Assembly (NCBI GenBank): GCA_026214975.1
Contig: CM047806.1
Span: 53,833,947-53,897,946 of the forward strand
DNA length: 64,000 nt
DNA from: Gentiana macrophylla
Lineage: Eukaryota; Streptophyta; Magnoliopsida; Gentianales; Gentianaceae
Direction of reading: 5' to 3'
The notes beneath the pieces are model-generated. The model was not told the origin of the DNA, made no database searches, and saw nothing but the letters and a program-made list of their open reading frames with translations. A program made the position numbers and the translations under genes. Positions 36,801-48,395 of the stretch are shown one piece after another. Within the stretch, counting starts at the first letter, position 1. Each line of letters begins with the position of its first letter.

Positions 36801-37539
36801 TTGCAAGTAGTTATTTATTATTCGATTACTCAATCTTTGAATCGAGTTTTACCGTACAAATTATAATAACTGAAGAATTATGTGTACATTGGTTATGCAG
36901 ACCTAGAGTCGATATTTATCTGCTGATGTATTCCTATCTTCTGGCCATCAAAGCGGAGTAATAAGCTTGAGAATTATCTGTGTTTTGACAAAGCGTTAAA
37001 CACTGGGCTTGTAGTAACATTACCAAAGTAGCCTCGCGCTTGTGGTAATATTCATGTTATTGACCAATCCGTGAAAGTGGATTCTTGCAATGCATAATTT
37101 ACTTTTAAAGCAAGTTTCCTTCTCGAGATGTGTTAATGCTTGAAGTTATGAAAATGCGAAAAAAATTCAAATTTTTAAGAGGCTTCGAGTATATTTCTCG
37201 GCCTCCGAGTCCAAAAACCTTATGGATAACGCTCTTGCTTATTGCACCATGTCTTTACCCATTGCGAGGCTTAAGAAGTGGGAATGCTGATGTTGGTAGG
37301 TTGAGACTGCGAAGTTAGCATAAACTTTAATCTTTCCACGAAAGTATAAAACTGAATGCACATGCACACATCACTTCGATTCATAGCAAGTAGTGAATAA
37401 TGAATATCTTATGAGCATGAATGGTATGAGTTGACTCGAGTTTCTTGTGTAAGTATGACTTGACCATGGAAAATGTTGTCTTGGGGAATGACTTATTGAT
37501 GCTTTGTTCGGGACGATCAAAGTCTAAGTGGGGGGTAGT
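33895..37539 (+). other. Element E interior, no gag-pol
   Basis: PBS TGGCGCCGTTGCCGGGG at 33,901-33,917, six bases after the LTR. Frames are short and stop-rich on both strands, with nothing resembling protease, reverse transcriptase, integrase or RNase H. Two polypurine-like tracts are present: 36,582-36,597 and the terminal one at 37,526-37,538. Pyrimidine-rich stretches lie around 35,400-35,600. The region is probably a cis-acting packaging/priming scaffold only. Confidence 0.75.
37526..37538 (+). other. Polypurine tract of element E
   Basis: AAGTGGGGGGTAG, one base before the 3' LTR. Confidence 0.75.
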
Positions 37540-39296
37540 TGATGACGGTCAAATTGTACCCGTAAAAGTCATCAACATTGTCCTTAAATCGGGATTAATA
37601 ATATATATTTTATATTAAATCACATGTTTATATGGATTATTTAATGTTATGTGATTTATAAGATATAATTTGGTATTTATCCATTTTTTATTATATAATT
37701 TGGTATTTATCCATTTATAAGATAAAATTTGGTATTTATCCGTTTTTATTATATAAATCGGTATTTATCCGTTTTTATTATATTTATCCGTTTTATTTAA
37801 ATATGATTTATTTTGGGATAAATATTTATTTTGTAGATTGAGATAAATTATGGAGGATAAATACAAATAGAAGAATTAAATCTCAAGATAAATCAAAGGA
37901 AATTCAAGATAAATATCGGATTAGCACGAAAAGATCGGATAAGCATGACAAAAGACTCCAAGATGGCGCCAACTTTGAGGATATGCATGAAGGGGGGGCG
38001 CACTTCATCTTTTCTTGATCGGCCGAGAGTTATCTCTTATTTGTTTTGACATTTTGAAGTATATCTCTTAATTAGCTTGAACCCCTATAAATAAAGGCAT
38101 ACAATACACGCCTTTTACAGACCTCACAACTTTTACACAATTCATAATAAAATCATCAGTTTTTCTTAGAGCAGTTTTTTACAAGTTCTGCAATAATGTA
38201 AGTTCTTGTATTTATTTGTTCTTAGTTCTTTGTAATTAAGCCCCCAATTATTGTTTATCGTTTGAGGTTGTTCGTTCTTCACCGAACGATGTAGATCTAA
38301 GGATACGATATGAGGCAGTGGGGATTCCTTGTCTATGAGGATCCACACGCCCAGATCTGTTATCCGGTGACCTATAGATGACTTTGGTATGATCGACAAC
38401 CGTGTTTTTAGTAGATCTATATAATTGCTTTATGAACTTCTATTTTATCCGTTACGTATGTAGAAACGCTAAGATTTAGGTTTTCGCCGCGTCAATCTAG
38501 CCACGTCTTTATGGTGTGATTGTCCACCTAGAATTTCTTATCTTAGTAGGTATGGCTACGGCTACGTTGCTCGTCTGTTTTAATTAGCGTATGATTAGGA
38601 AATACCAATATAGGGCTCCTAGGTCGGCTCATGAATTGATCTTCCGGGACTTTCAGCGAGATCTAGATCTATTATGTACTAGGGAATTGTGCACACCTAG
38701 TTATACGTACATCGTAGATTAACATGATACCTAAAAAGTTAGTGTTAATGGGACGGAGACCGATCGATCGCTTAGAAGTACGCTTTGAACAAAGGAATGT
38801 TGCCTAGGTGAGGAATACGGTTAATATCGGCATCCCTAGTTTTGTAAGCGTCACGAGTCATATGAGATGGAGGCCGAAAAAGCGAAAGTCACGTGATGTA
38901 GCATAGTGATCTGGATGGCCTACCGAGCTAGATCTAGTTTGGGGATGACTCACTGTAGCCAATATAAAAGAAATACGAATCGGATTAATAGTTGTCGAGT
39001 CTAGCTTAATTATATAGAATCTCTAGATCCAAACGATAACATGATAATTGGGGAGGTTAATTACGTTATGTGTTGTGTCGAGTCGTGTCCTTTACCTTTC
39101 TTGTCTTTTGTTGGTCATAGACCGCCTTTGTGTCCTTGATATGAATAGTTAGTTGTTTGTATATAAATGACCCACAATTGGTTCCCTGTGGGATCGACCT
39201 TGATTCGCTATAGCTATACTACGATGGACCTAGTCCTCTTGCTAGTATTGGTTTATGGTGGTCAAGTATTTTAATTTCACTTGATCTACGTCATCA
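37540..39296 (+). repeat. 3' LTR of element E (1,757 bp)
   Basis: Ends CGTCATCA, followed by the TATAA target duplication. It is 37 bp longer than the 5' LTR, mostly through an extra TTTATCC-type repeat near 37,680-37,740. Confidence 0.92.
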
Positions 39297-39301
39297 TATA
39301 A

Positions 39302-40785
39302 CATTAAATAAATCTAACCTTATACGCAAGCATCTACGTCGTCGTATCAAATAAGGCAAACGGAAGCCCAAAAGACTCAGGTAAAATCATAAATGCTACT
39401 AAAGAATGGATTACAAACATACAAAAGATAGAAAGGGTAGCTGACAACAACGAAACGTCTTATGAAAGAAGGTACAACCACTATCTTATCAAGCCAAAAC
39501 AAGTTACAACATACCCTAAGAAAAATTACAAGGTACATTGTAAACTAGGCAAAAACATGGTAAAACTCCATAGCAAAGCGTAACAAACGTCCTCCTCAAA
39601 ATCATCATGATCCGTCTCAACATGTTCGTCTTCTCACCCCAAAGCACAAACAAACATGCAAAGGGGTAAGTACATAGGTACTTAGCAAAAGGTAGAAGCT
39701 AATGAATAATTAAGTTCTACAATGAAAAGGATTCTTTTATTATTATTAGGTTATCTTTTTGAGACCGACACAAACTTTAGGGTTCACCTCATTCTCATCA
39801 ACATGTTGTGACTATTGGTTCCTAACTTAACTTATCTATGTTACATCCGCATTCAATGGCACTACGCATGATGTATATCTACCATGAGATATCGTATGCA
39901 ACCTATTAGTGGATCACCCAATAGCCATGGAAGTCTATGCCGACAGACTCCGATAGTGTACACGTTCGGCGAAGTCCCTCCATAATTGGGGTCTTGTGAA
40001 CCTACGGAGTTATTCACTTTCTCTGACAGCCCACACATCGTGATATTAACTGGTGCCTTTCTAAAAATGACATGACGTTTAATCTCTTTACTACACAAGT
40101 ATGTAGGTTATTATGTTATTAACTAGCCACCTATGTGTTTTCAAGTAAGCTCCCTCACATCTACTACTCTCTTTCCTAGACCACTAGACACGGACAAGGC
40201 CTAGCAATTACACAAACATTGATGAATACTAAATCATCAAAGCACAAACCTATCATACTCTTCCGACGACCCCGAACTTCATCTCTTAGGAAGAATCCAT
40301 CCGGTGCCGGAACTAAAAGCATTAGAAGCTTAATCAAGGCTTGTTCATGTTCAGTTAATGTTATTAGATCAAGAAACAACAATTAAAACTAGACTCGAGG
40401 CTTAAAACACAACTTTTCCCTGAAATAGGGGTTAATACGCATGCACAGAGCTCTCTGCAACAACTCGGATGATTCTCAAAAACGGCCTAACACAGTTTTC
40501 TACACTTAAACGATTTCTACCCAATTCCAAACATATTCAACATCGAAAATACTTAGAAAAACAGCAGCAAAACATGTTCTAAACATCCTATAGCATATCA
40601 TAGTATAGCAACAACATATAAACACGAATCCTTGCTACAAGCCAACACTAACACTCCACCTAAACAATGTAAAATATAATTACTCATTATCAAGAGCCTC
40701 TTACTTGGTGATTCCGAGCAAAACAAGAAATCTTCAAAGCAAAACGCCAAGCAAGTGCTACAACTCTTTATGATCAAATAGGTTT
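39302..40785. other. Non-coding repeat-like stretch (possible old LTR, after E)
   Basis: No gene seen. CAAACATGCAAAGGGGTAAG near 39,650 and ATGAGATATCGTATGCAACC near 39,883 look like parts of an LTR rather than unique DNA, possibly continuing 32,113-32,174. Not proven. Confidence 0.3.
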
Positions 40786-41270
40786 AAGTGAGACATAAAT
40801 GTCTTGTCAACTCGAATTAGCCCTTTTATACCAAGTGAGGACGGCGGTCTAAGCAGCTGACCGGACCATTTATGACTCATTTAGCGCTACCAGGCCCAGG
40901 GTCTGAGGGCTTTACAAAATGGTATCAGAGCCAACTATCAGAATGATCTAAGTGCCACATGCCACCTCTAGATGGACCTAAGTGCCACAGGCCACCTTTA
41001 GATCCTATGGTAGGGACGAAACTGGGACAAGTCCACATGGACAAGTCTTGGCCGTCCTGGCGAGGACGCCAGTCCCTTATAAGGGGGAGAATTTGATACC
41101 CCACATTTGAAGCAGGGGAAGCGCATCACCACCATATAAGTGTGAGACATAAATGTCTTGTCAACTCGGGTTAGCCCTTTTAGACCAAGTGAGGACAGCG
41201 GTCTAAGCAGCTAACCGGATCATTTATGACTAATTTAGCACTACCAATCCCGGGGTCTTGGGGTGTTACA
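40786..41270 (+). mobile_element. TRIM-like miniature LTR element, 5' truncated
   Basis: A direct repeat (GAGACATAAATGTCTTGTCAA onward) occurs at about 40,788-40,916 and 41,142-41,270. Between them a perfect TGGTATCAGAGCC primer-binding site lies three bases after the left repeat (40,920-40,932). A polypurine tract AAGGGGGAGA (41,081-41,090) lies just before TGATACCCC (41,094), the start of the complete right LTR (177 bp). The interior is about 175 bp and has no coding capacity. This matches terminal-repeat retrotransposons in miniature. The left LTR lacks its first about 48 bp. Confidence 0.78.
40920..40932 (+). other. Primer-binding site of the TRIM-like element
   Basis: TGGTATCAGAGCC is the exact initiator tRNA-Met complement used by copia and TRIM elements. 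Confidence 0.8.
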
Positions 41271-42780
41271 ATTTAGACTAGATGGGGGTAGTCCAAGTTA
41301 AATAAGGGAGTGGATGGGTGAGGGGGTGGGGGTTGTTCAGTTAAAGAAAAAAATTAAAGTATGAACTTCAATAAATGGACATAGAAACTTCAAAGATATG
41401 TTAAAGGGGAGGGTTTCATGTAGTTGACATAGATATATTAACCCAACATTTCTATATGTTGTATGTTTCATTTATTGTGTCTAAGTATATTGAGATAAGT
41501 TATGGTGCTTTCTAACGTGTCTAAGAGAATAGCAACGTCTTAAGTTTTTTGTAGTGGCAATGAAGAAGTGTTACTTTCTAAACGCAAAAGACAGAGTTAC
41601 GAAAAGAACTGTATCAAACCGCAATGCTATGGAAATGTTAGGGGTAGTTGAAAAAAATCTAGACAACAACCACATACAAATTTTGAGAAAAGGTTGTTTA
41701 GGATGTGACATGAGTATAACCTGACTTCATACACGTGACACTAATCAAGTTTTGGATGAAAAACTAAAGGACACCTCAACATATGGGCTGACATGAGCAC
41801 AGTTCAATATTGGGCCTTACATCAGACTACCTCAGCCAGGCTCCGCACAAAATAGATCACCCTAATGATCAATCACCGACATGACATAAGTCGTCCTCTA
41901 TCTTTTATAGCCGGCATGACGTAGGGTGTCTACGGTCTCATATTGCAGACATGGTGCAGGATCACATCGGTCACTTGTACTCAATCTAATATAGGCCGTC
42001 CTCAATCTCAAATGGTAGATACATTTTGCTTAATGGGCGTTACTCTCATTCTCCATGTGTTCCGTAATAACTGTCCTATGAGCCATGATTGCTCCATTAC
42101 AACCTTATAATGGCTCCATGTCTTCAAACATGACATATTATATTGGCAAACATTCCCGCTTATTATGATTGGTTAAACATTTCTTTATCGAATAGTGACT
42201 TGAGTGTCGGAGTGGCCCCCGGGGGAAAGCTACCGGACCCCTAATGTTAACATATATTAAAAAGAGATCATACGATATAAGAATGTGTTTCAGTTGAAGG
42301 ATCAGAGCTAAACACGGTTCATACATAAATAATGAACTTCATACGTGATGCATGGTTCAAACGTAATACGCATGCAACTAAGAAGACCAGATGAAAAAAT
42401 AGCTCAGCTGATTAGCTATGATATTAGTTGTCTTAGACACTTAGTTTTTCGTAACCGATTTAAACATAACCGTTAAGAGTGTGATCTATGAATACCTATC
42501 AACATGCCCATTGTAAATTAACCTGAGTATTCTTCTGATGAATGAGAATTCAACATTTTATTTTGTCTTGTATTTTTAGTTTCATCAATTTCAACATCAG
42601 AGCATTTCTTGCTCAATTTACGTTAAACTCTAGCGTTTTTAAAAAGAAACTTGAGAGTTTTCTTTGGTTTTCTATAGTTCTTCAAAGAATCTTGAGAGCA
42701 TTCTGTGAATTTTTTCTGTGTTTCATTAGTAGAAACGAGTTCTTGGTCATATTCTGGAGTTTAATAAGAATTTTATAGCC
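41271..42780. other. Intergenic stretch, no gene
   Basis: Short stop-rich frames only. GCCGGCATGACGTAG and related CATGACATAAGTCGTC fragments recur loosely at 41,870-42,000. The right part may be the 5' leader or LTR of copia G, but no LTR border or primer site is visible. Confidence 0.35.
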
Positions 42781-43700
42781 ATGGCAACACAAAAGCGAGA
42801 ATTGAGTCCCTCTAGTCTCTTTTATCTTCATCCCAACGAAAATCCTGCATTGTTGTTAGTTCAACCTTTAATGAATGGTAACAATTATCATCCCTGGAAA
42901 TGGCATTAATAACGACGACATGTATGAGTTTGTTAATGGATCAATAAAGAAACCAGAAGTGAGTTCTGTTGATTTTCAAGCTTAGAGACAATGTGATACG
43001 ATTGTGAGGACATGGATCCTGGATTCAGTATAGAATACAAACTCTCATAGTCTATTATATTTTTGAAATGCACTGGCTGTTTGGAAGAATCTTGCCGACA
43101 TATTTTCCAGTGTTGATGCATTTAGACTTTCAGATCTTCTTGAATAAATTAATTCAACCAAACAAAGTTCTAATTCTGTGAATAAATATTATACAAAGAT
43201 AATGACTTTATGGGAAGAAATCAAAGTTTTTAGGCCTAATCCTTCTTGTACATGTGAGCCCCCAGTGTCACTGTAATGCTATGAAGACCTTGTTAGATCA
43301 CATGGAAGCTAAACATGTGATGAGTTTTCTGAAACGGATGAGAGAAAAGTTTGAGCCAATGGTATCTTAAGCAATGCCGTTGATTCCTTTCCCAGAGATA
43401 CAGGATTCCTTTGCAACGTCTATCAAGTTTGAAAGGCAGAATACATATTCCTCAAATAAAGTCAAGAATCTAGATTCTACTATTCTGCTGGCTCAAAGGG
43501 GAGCTCGATTCAAAGAGATTAACCTATTTCACAAGCTGGATTCCAACAGGGATGAACAATCCAGAAATATGCAGACAAATGGATTCAAAGGCAAGAATTC
43601 AGCCAATTCTAAGAAATTTCAATGCACATTTTGTGGTTTTAATGGACATTCTAAAGATAATTGGTACAAGAATAATGAATATTCACCTGGATTCAAATAA
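42781..43700 (+). pseudogene. Copia G gag, multiply broken
   Basis: ATG at 42,781 opens a copia-type gag: LFYLHPNENPALLLVQPLMN and GNNYHPWKW. Then come a stop at about 42,907 and frame changes. VWKNLADIFSSVDAFRLSDL near 43,080-43,140 and YYTKIMTLWEEIKVFRPNPS near 43,187-43,245 are the usual middle blocks. The last open segment 43,374-43,700 ends in a zinc knuckle CTFCGFNGHSKDNWY, where the fourth ligand Cys is replaced by Trp. The continuation is cut at 43,919 by element H. Confidence 0.78.
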
Positions 43701-43919
43701 AAAGTAGGGCTAATATGGGTATCAATCTGGTGCCCATTCATCTATGGATGAAGTTCAAGATTAGGGGTACAATGGTTCAAGTATTCCGGGTCTCGCATCC
43801 TAGAAATTTGAAAAGGTGATGAATCTTATCAATTCTGAATCCATAGGCCACACCATTAATTAAATCCATGCTTTGAGCACTCAATTTTCCCTACCAAAGG
43901 GTCAAGTGATATTAGTTAT

Positions 43920-44931
43920 TGATATACCAAAATCAACGTAAGCCCAGTAGCAGACAGGGTCCCCGGCCCAGCTCCGCCTCACCCTATCACGATCCTCATC
44001 GTTAACCAGAACAACAGGAATAAAGCAGCTAACAAATAGCTCGGCACTCTGAAGACTCTTTGCCCGCTCGTCCGACGATTTTTCTTGGCACCGTAAAGCC
44101 CTTTCCCAGTCCTCCAGGGCTCTCCGCCTGTCGTGGGCTCTTTGAGTCCGTTAGGACTCTCTGCCCATCGTGGGCTCTCCGAGTCTGCCAAGACTCTCTA
44201 CCCGTCATGGGCTCCTCGAGTCTGTCAGGACTCTCTGCCCGTCGAGGACTCCTTGAGTCCGCCAGGGCTCTCTGCCCGTCGTGGGCTCTTCGAGTCCGCC
44301 AGGGCTCTCTGAGTCCGCCAGGGCTCTCTGCCCGTCGAGGCCTCCTCGAGTCCGCCAGGGCTCTCTGCCCGTCGAGGACTCCTTGAGTCCGCCAGGGCTC
44401 TCTACCCGTCGTGGCTCTTCGAGTCCGTCGTGGGCTCTTCAAGTCCGCCAGGGCTCTCTACCCGTCGTGCGCTCTCCGAGTCCGCCATGCCTCTCTACCC
44501 GCCGTGGGCTCCTCAAGTCCGTCAGGACACTCTACCCGTCGAGGAGTCCTTGAGTCCGCCAGGCTTTCTGCCCGCCAAGAGCTTTCAGCCTCCAAGCTCG
44601 CAGTTTTCCAGCTGTCCTACTCTCACCAGCAGTCCTGCTCTCACCAGCTAGCCAGCTCCATGCCTCTATAAATATCACATTCACCTCCTTTACAACCTCT
44701 CTCGATTTTCTTCTAAGAACTACGCATTGGCTTGATCTCTGATGAAGGATACGTAGGCAGCCTATCAGGCACAGCTCATAGTAAAAAACACCATCCTCCT
44801 CCTCATGCTCCACAAAAGCTCCATCTTCTTCCTTGAGCTCCACCGTTCCTCACCGGAGAGATCACCCACAATAGGCTAGATATCCACCTCAAAATCCCTA
44901 TACCGCAAACCTGATATTTCTGACAATATCA
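43920..44931 (+). repeat. 5' LTR of element H (1,012 bp)
   Basis: Contains about 12 copies of a 37-bp unit (about 44,115-44,575) and a TATAAATA box at 44,667-44,674. Confidence 0.9.
44115..44575 (+). repeat. 37-bp tandem array in the 5' LTR of H
   Basis: Unit contains GAGTCCGCCAGGGCTCTCTG and CCCGTCGTGGGCTC. There are about 12 copies, with one extra partial unit near 44,300. Because 37 is not a multiple of 3, it creates spurious open frames on both strands. Confidence 0.88.
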
Positions 44932-45395
44932 GTTGGCTCCGTTACCGGGAAAAATCATCAAGAAAAGCCTAATCGGGTAGTTTGCGCCACCACGAAATCC
45001 GTTTTCACGGCGTCGCCGGTGAGGTCTTTCCTCCATCTTCAAAATCAACAAAAGCTTTGATTTTCTGGGTTGTACAGTCTAGAAATCATCGTTTTCAGCA
45101 TCTTAGCAGCAAACTCGGTGCAGGGATCACTGGTTTTTCGGATCGTTACTCCCTTTTCCGTCAAAATCATCTCAACTTGAAGGAACACCTTCACCGTCAT
45201 CTTCAAAACTCGCACACGAGGCCTTCATAATTCCCAGGTTGGCGTACGTGTTTTATCCACTCAGCTTTTACATATAAAGGGGATTGCCTCTACTTGTGTT
45301 GTTTGAGACCATGTGGGGTTACATCACCTGAGCTCCGTCGGATTCTGGGTTGAGGCTTCACCGGCCGGCACCGCCTATGTTGAGTTCTCATGTCA

Positions 45396-45910
45396 GAAAG
45401 CTCTAAGCCCGACCTCGTCTCGGAAAGCTCTAAGCCCGACCTCGTCTCGGAAAGCTCTAAGCCCGACCTCAGCCGGCAAGCTCTAAGCCCGACCTCAGCC
45501 GGCAACCTCTAAGTCCGACCTCAGCCGGCAACCTCTAAGCCCGACCTCATCTTGGCAAGCTCTAAGTCCGACCCCAGTCGGCAAGCTCTAAGCCCGACCT
45601 TTCTCGGCAAGCTCTAAGCCCGACCTAAGTCGGAAAGCTCTAAGCCCGACCTCGTCTTGGCAAGCTCTAAGTCCGACCCCAGTAGGCAAGCTCTAAGCCC
45701 GAACTCGTCTAGGCAAGCTCTAAGTCCGACCTCAGCCGGCAAGCTCTAAGCCCGACCTCGTCTCGGGCAAGCTCTAAGTCTGACCTCAGCCGGCAAACTC
45801 TAAGTCCGACCTCAGCCGGCAAGCTCTAAGCCCGTCGCTCCACGCACGGCACTCTAAGCCCGTTGCTGCACACACGGCACTCTAAGCCCATCGCTCCACA
45901 CACGGCACTC
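45396..45910 (+). repeat. 26-27-bp tandem array, about 17 copies plus 3 variants
   Basis: Unit GCTCTAAGCCCGACCTCGTC with CTCGGAA or AGCCGGCA ends. The last three units switch to a CTCCACACACGGCACT type. Confidence 0.88.
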
Positions 45911-46188
45911 TAAGCTTATTCGCTACAATGCACAGCATACAATCGGTAATTCGCTACGCGATATCGACATTGATTTAAGCCCGATTAACAGTATCGGCGT
46001 CGAAGCCCGTTGCTGCATGCATGGCACTTTAAGCCCGTTGCTACATGCACGACACTTTAAGCCCGTCGTTCCATGCACGGCACTTTAAGTCCGACCCTAG
46101 CTCGGCACTCCAAGCCCGTCGCTTCATGCTCGGCACTCCAAGTCCGACCTCAGCTCGGCACTCCAGGTCCGACACCAGCTAGGAATTC

Positions 46189-46390
46189 TAAGCCCGACTC
46201 CAGCTCGGCATCATTTTCAGAGCTCGCCCTCGAGCAAATCTTCTATAAGCCCGACTCCAGATCAGTATCATTTTCGGAGCTCGCCCACGAGCGAATCTTC
46301 TGTAAGCCCGACTCCAGCTCGGCATCATTTTCGGTGCTCGCCCTCGAGCGGATCTTCTGTAAGCACGACCCTAGCTCGGCCTCATATTTC
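46189..46390 (+). repeat. 57-bp tandem repeat, three copies plus a partial
   Basis: Each unit has AAGCCCGACTCCAGCTCGG, CATCATTTTC and GAGCTCGCCCTCGAGC, ending TCTTCTGT. Confidence 0.8.
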
Positions 46391-46520
46391 TGCTCACACC
46401 CGGTAAAATCTTCTATCACTCTACAAACAGCCATCTAGACAAACAACACAGCAAGTCACCTACAACTTTACTCTATGATTATCACATGTACAGTGTGGAG
46501 CTCAAGGAGTAGGGGGCCAT

Positions 46521-47680
46521 TGATATACCAAAATCAACATAAGCCCAGTAGCGGACAGGGTCCTCAGCCCAGCTCCACCTCACGCTATCAGGATCCTCAT
46601 CGTTAGCCAGTACAATAGGAATAAAGCAACTAACAAATAGCTCGGCACTCTAAAGACTCTTTGCCCGCTCGTCCGACGATTTTTCTTGGCACCGTAAAGC
46701 CCTCTCCAAGTCCGCTAGGGTTCTCTGCCCGTCGTTGAATCTTCGAGACTGTCAAGACTCTCTGCCCGTCGTGGGCTCTCCGAATCCGCCAGGACTCTAT
46801 GCCCGTCGTGGGCTCCTCGAGTCCGCTAGACTCTCTGCCCGTCGTGCAGTCCTCGAATCCGCCAGGGCTCTCGCCCGTCGAGGGCTCCCCGAGTCCGGCA
46901 GGGCTCTCTACCCGTCGTGGGCTCTCCGAGTCTGCCAGGGCTCTCTGGCCGTCTTGAGCTCTTTGAGTCCGCCAGGACTCTCTGCCCGTCGTGGGCTCTC
47001 GGAGTCCGCTAGGACTCTCTGCCCGTCGTGGTCTCTCTAAGTCCGCTAGGACTCTCTGCCCGTCGAGGGCTCCTTGAGTCCGCCAGGGCTCTCTGCCCAC
47101 CGTGGGCTCCTTGAGTCCGCCAGGACTCTTTGCCCGTCGTGGGCTCTTCGAGTCCGTCAGGGCTCTCTGCATGTCGTGGGCTCACCGAGTCCGCCAGGGC
47201 TCTCTGCCCGTCATGGGCTATTTGAGTCCGCCAGGGCTCTCTGCCCGTCATGGGCTCCTCGAGTCCGTCAGGACTCTCTACCCATCGAGGAGTCCTTGAG
47301 TCCGCCAGGCTTTCTACTCCGCCAAGGGCTTTCAGCCCTTCAAGCTCGCAGTCTGCCAGCTGTCCTGTTCTTACCAGCTATCCTACTCTCACCAGCTGGC
47401 CAGCTTCATGCCTCTATAAATATCACCTTCACCTCCTTTACAATCTCTCTCGGATTTTCTTCTAAGAACTACGCATTGGCTTGATCCCTGATGAAGGGTA
47501 TGTAGGCAGCCTATCAGGCACATCTCATAGTAAAAAACACCATCCTCCTCCTCATGCTCCACAAACGCTCCATCTTCTTCCTTGAGCTCCACCACTCCTC
47601 ACCGGAGAAATCACCCACAATAGGCTAGATATCCACCTCAAAATCCATATACCGCAAACCTGATATTTCTGATAATATCA
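46521..47680 (+). repeat. 3' LTR of element H (1,160 bp)
   Basis: Same as the 5' LTR but 148 bp longer. The 37-bp array (about 46,710-47,325) has about 16 copies. TATAAATA at 47,415-47,422. Confidence 0.9.
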
Positions 47681-47685
47681 GTTAT

Positions 47686-48395
47686 ACAAATCCACACAAT
47701 GGATCTTGCAGGACTCTGGTGCCACATATCACATTGTGTGTTCTTTTTATCAATTGAGTAATCTTAAACCTATCAGTATGAGAGTAGGATTACCTAATGA
47801 CAGTAATGTACGAGTCACTCATACTGGAGAAGTACAGATCACTTCAGACCTGACATTGAAAAATGTCTTGTACATTCATTGTTTCAGATTTAATCTGTTG
47901 TCCTTACATGTATTAACTACATATTCATATTGTGTTGCTATTTTCACATCTGACAAGTTCATTCTCTAGGACAACAAGAGGACCAAAGTGATTGGTTCAG
48001 CTGAGAAGCAAAATCGATTATACATTTTGCATCAGAAAGCTACTTCAAATACTGTCACTAATAATTCTATTTGTAACTATGTTGAAAATAAATGCATATC
48101 TGATGTTGTAGGGCACTATAGAGGTCATCTTCTTGATAAGAGATTACAAGTCAATAGCTTTGACTCAGTTGATGTGACATTTTGTAAACATGACTTATGT
48201 TTTGTTTGTCCCATGGTCAAATTAAAGAAAAAAAACCTTTTATTTTGAGTATTACTTCTGTAAATTATGTATTTGAACTTGTGCAAAAATATATTTAGGG
48301 GCCTTTGAGGCAGTCTACTGTGAATGGTCAATCATATTGTTTGACTATTGTTGATGACTTTTCCAGGTATACTTGGGTGTTCAACATTCCAACAC
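47686..48395 (+). pseudogene. Copia G protease and integrase N-terminus, truncated
   Basis: Continuation of G after H. QDSGATYHI (47,706-47,735) is the protease active site. LKNVLYIHCFRFNLLSL is a conserved pre-integrase motif. A TAG at about 47,967 breaks the frame. The zinc finger follows, with HYRGHLLDKRL and CFVCPMVKLKKK (48,112-48,240). Then GPLRQSTVNGQSYCLTIVDD and FSRYTW begin the catalytic core near 48,300-48,380. Homology stops at about 48,390, so reverse transcriptase and RNase H are missing. Confidence 0.8.

Larger units (their letters stand above)
32175..39296 (+). mobile_element. Non-autonomous gypsy-like LTR element E
   Basis: LTRs 32,175-33,894 and 37,540-39,296 have inverted termini TGATGACG/CGTCATCA. 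Target duplication TATAA is perfect (32,170-32,174 and 39,297-39,301). The primer-binding site TGGCGCCGTTGCCGGGG and polypurine tract AAGTGGGGGGTAG are in plus orientation. The 3.6-kb interior has no gag or pol. GGGGACAATG...TTTAAGTGGGGGG at about 36,564-36,591 resembles the 3' domain of Athila/Tat-type gypsy elements. The LTRs look nearly alike, so insertion is fairly recent. Confidence 0.92.
44932..46520 (+). other. Interior of element H
   Basis: Starts with the primer-binding site, then a weak 82-codon frame (44,982-45,230) that I do not recognise. A 26-27-bp tandem array (45,396-45,840), CACGGCACTCTAAGCCC-type variants to about 46,190, then three 57-bp units (46,189-46,390) fill most of the rest. 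Confidence 0.75.
43920..47680 (+). mobile_element. Non-autonomous tandem-repeat LTR element H
   Basis: LTRs 43,920-44,931 and 46,521-47,680 have termini TGATAT/ATATCA. The GTTAT target duplication is perfect (43,915-43,919 and 47,681-47,685). PBS TTGGCTCCGTTACCGGGA lies at 44,933-44,950 and the polypurine tract AAGGAGTAGGGGG at 46,504-46,516. The interior is about 1.6 kb, mostly tandem repeats, with no gag-pol. It is GC-richer than all neighbours. The primer site resembles that of E, so a gypsy-type parent is likely, but this is inference. Confidence 0.9.

Noticed and set aside
44029..44553. Several overlapping 80-137-codon frames on both strands with SPPGLSARRGLLESA / RRAESPGGLREP repeats
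   Set aside because: They arise from the 37-bp array in the LTR of H. A period not divisible by 3 and free of stops opens all frames with a 37-residue repeat. The same happens at 46,630-47,484.
44115..47325. Possible CRISPR-like repeats
   Set aside because: The 37-bp and 26-27-bp units are contiguous, without unique spacers, in a plant LTR element.
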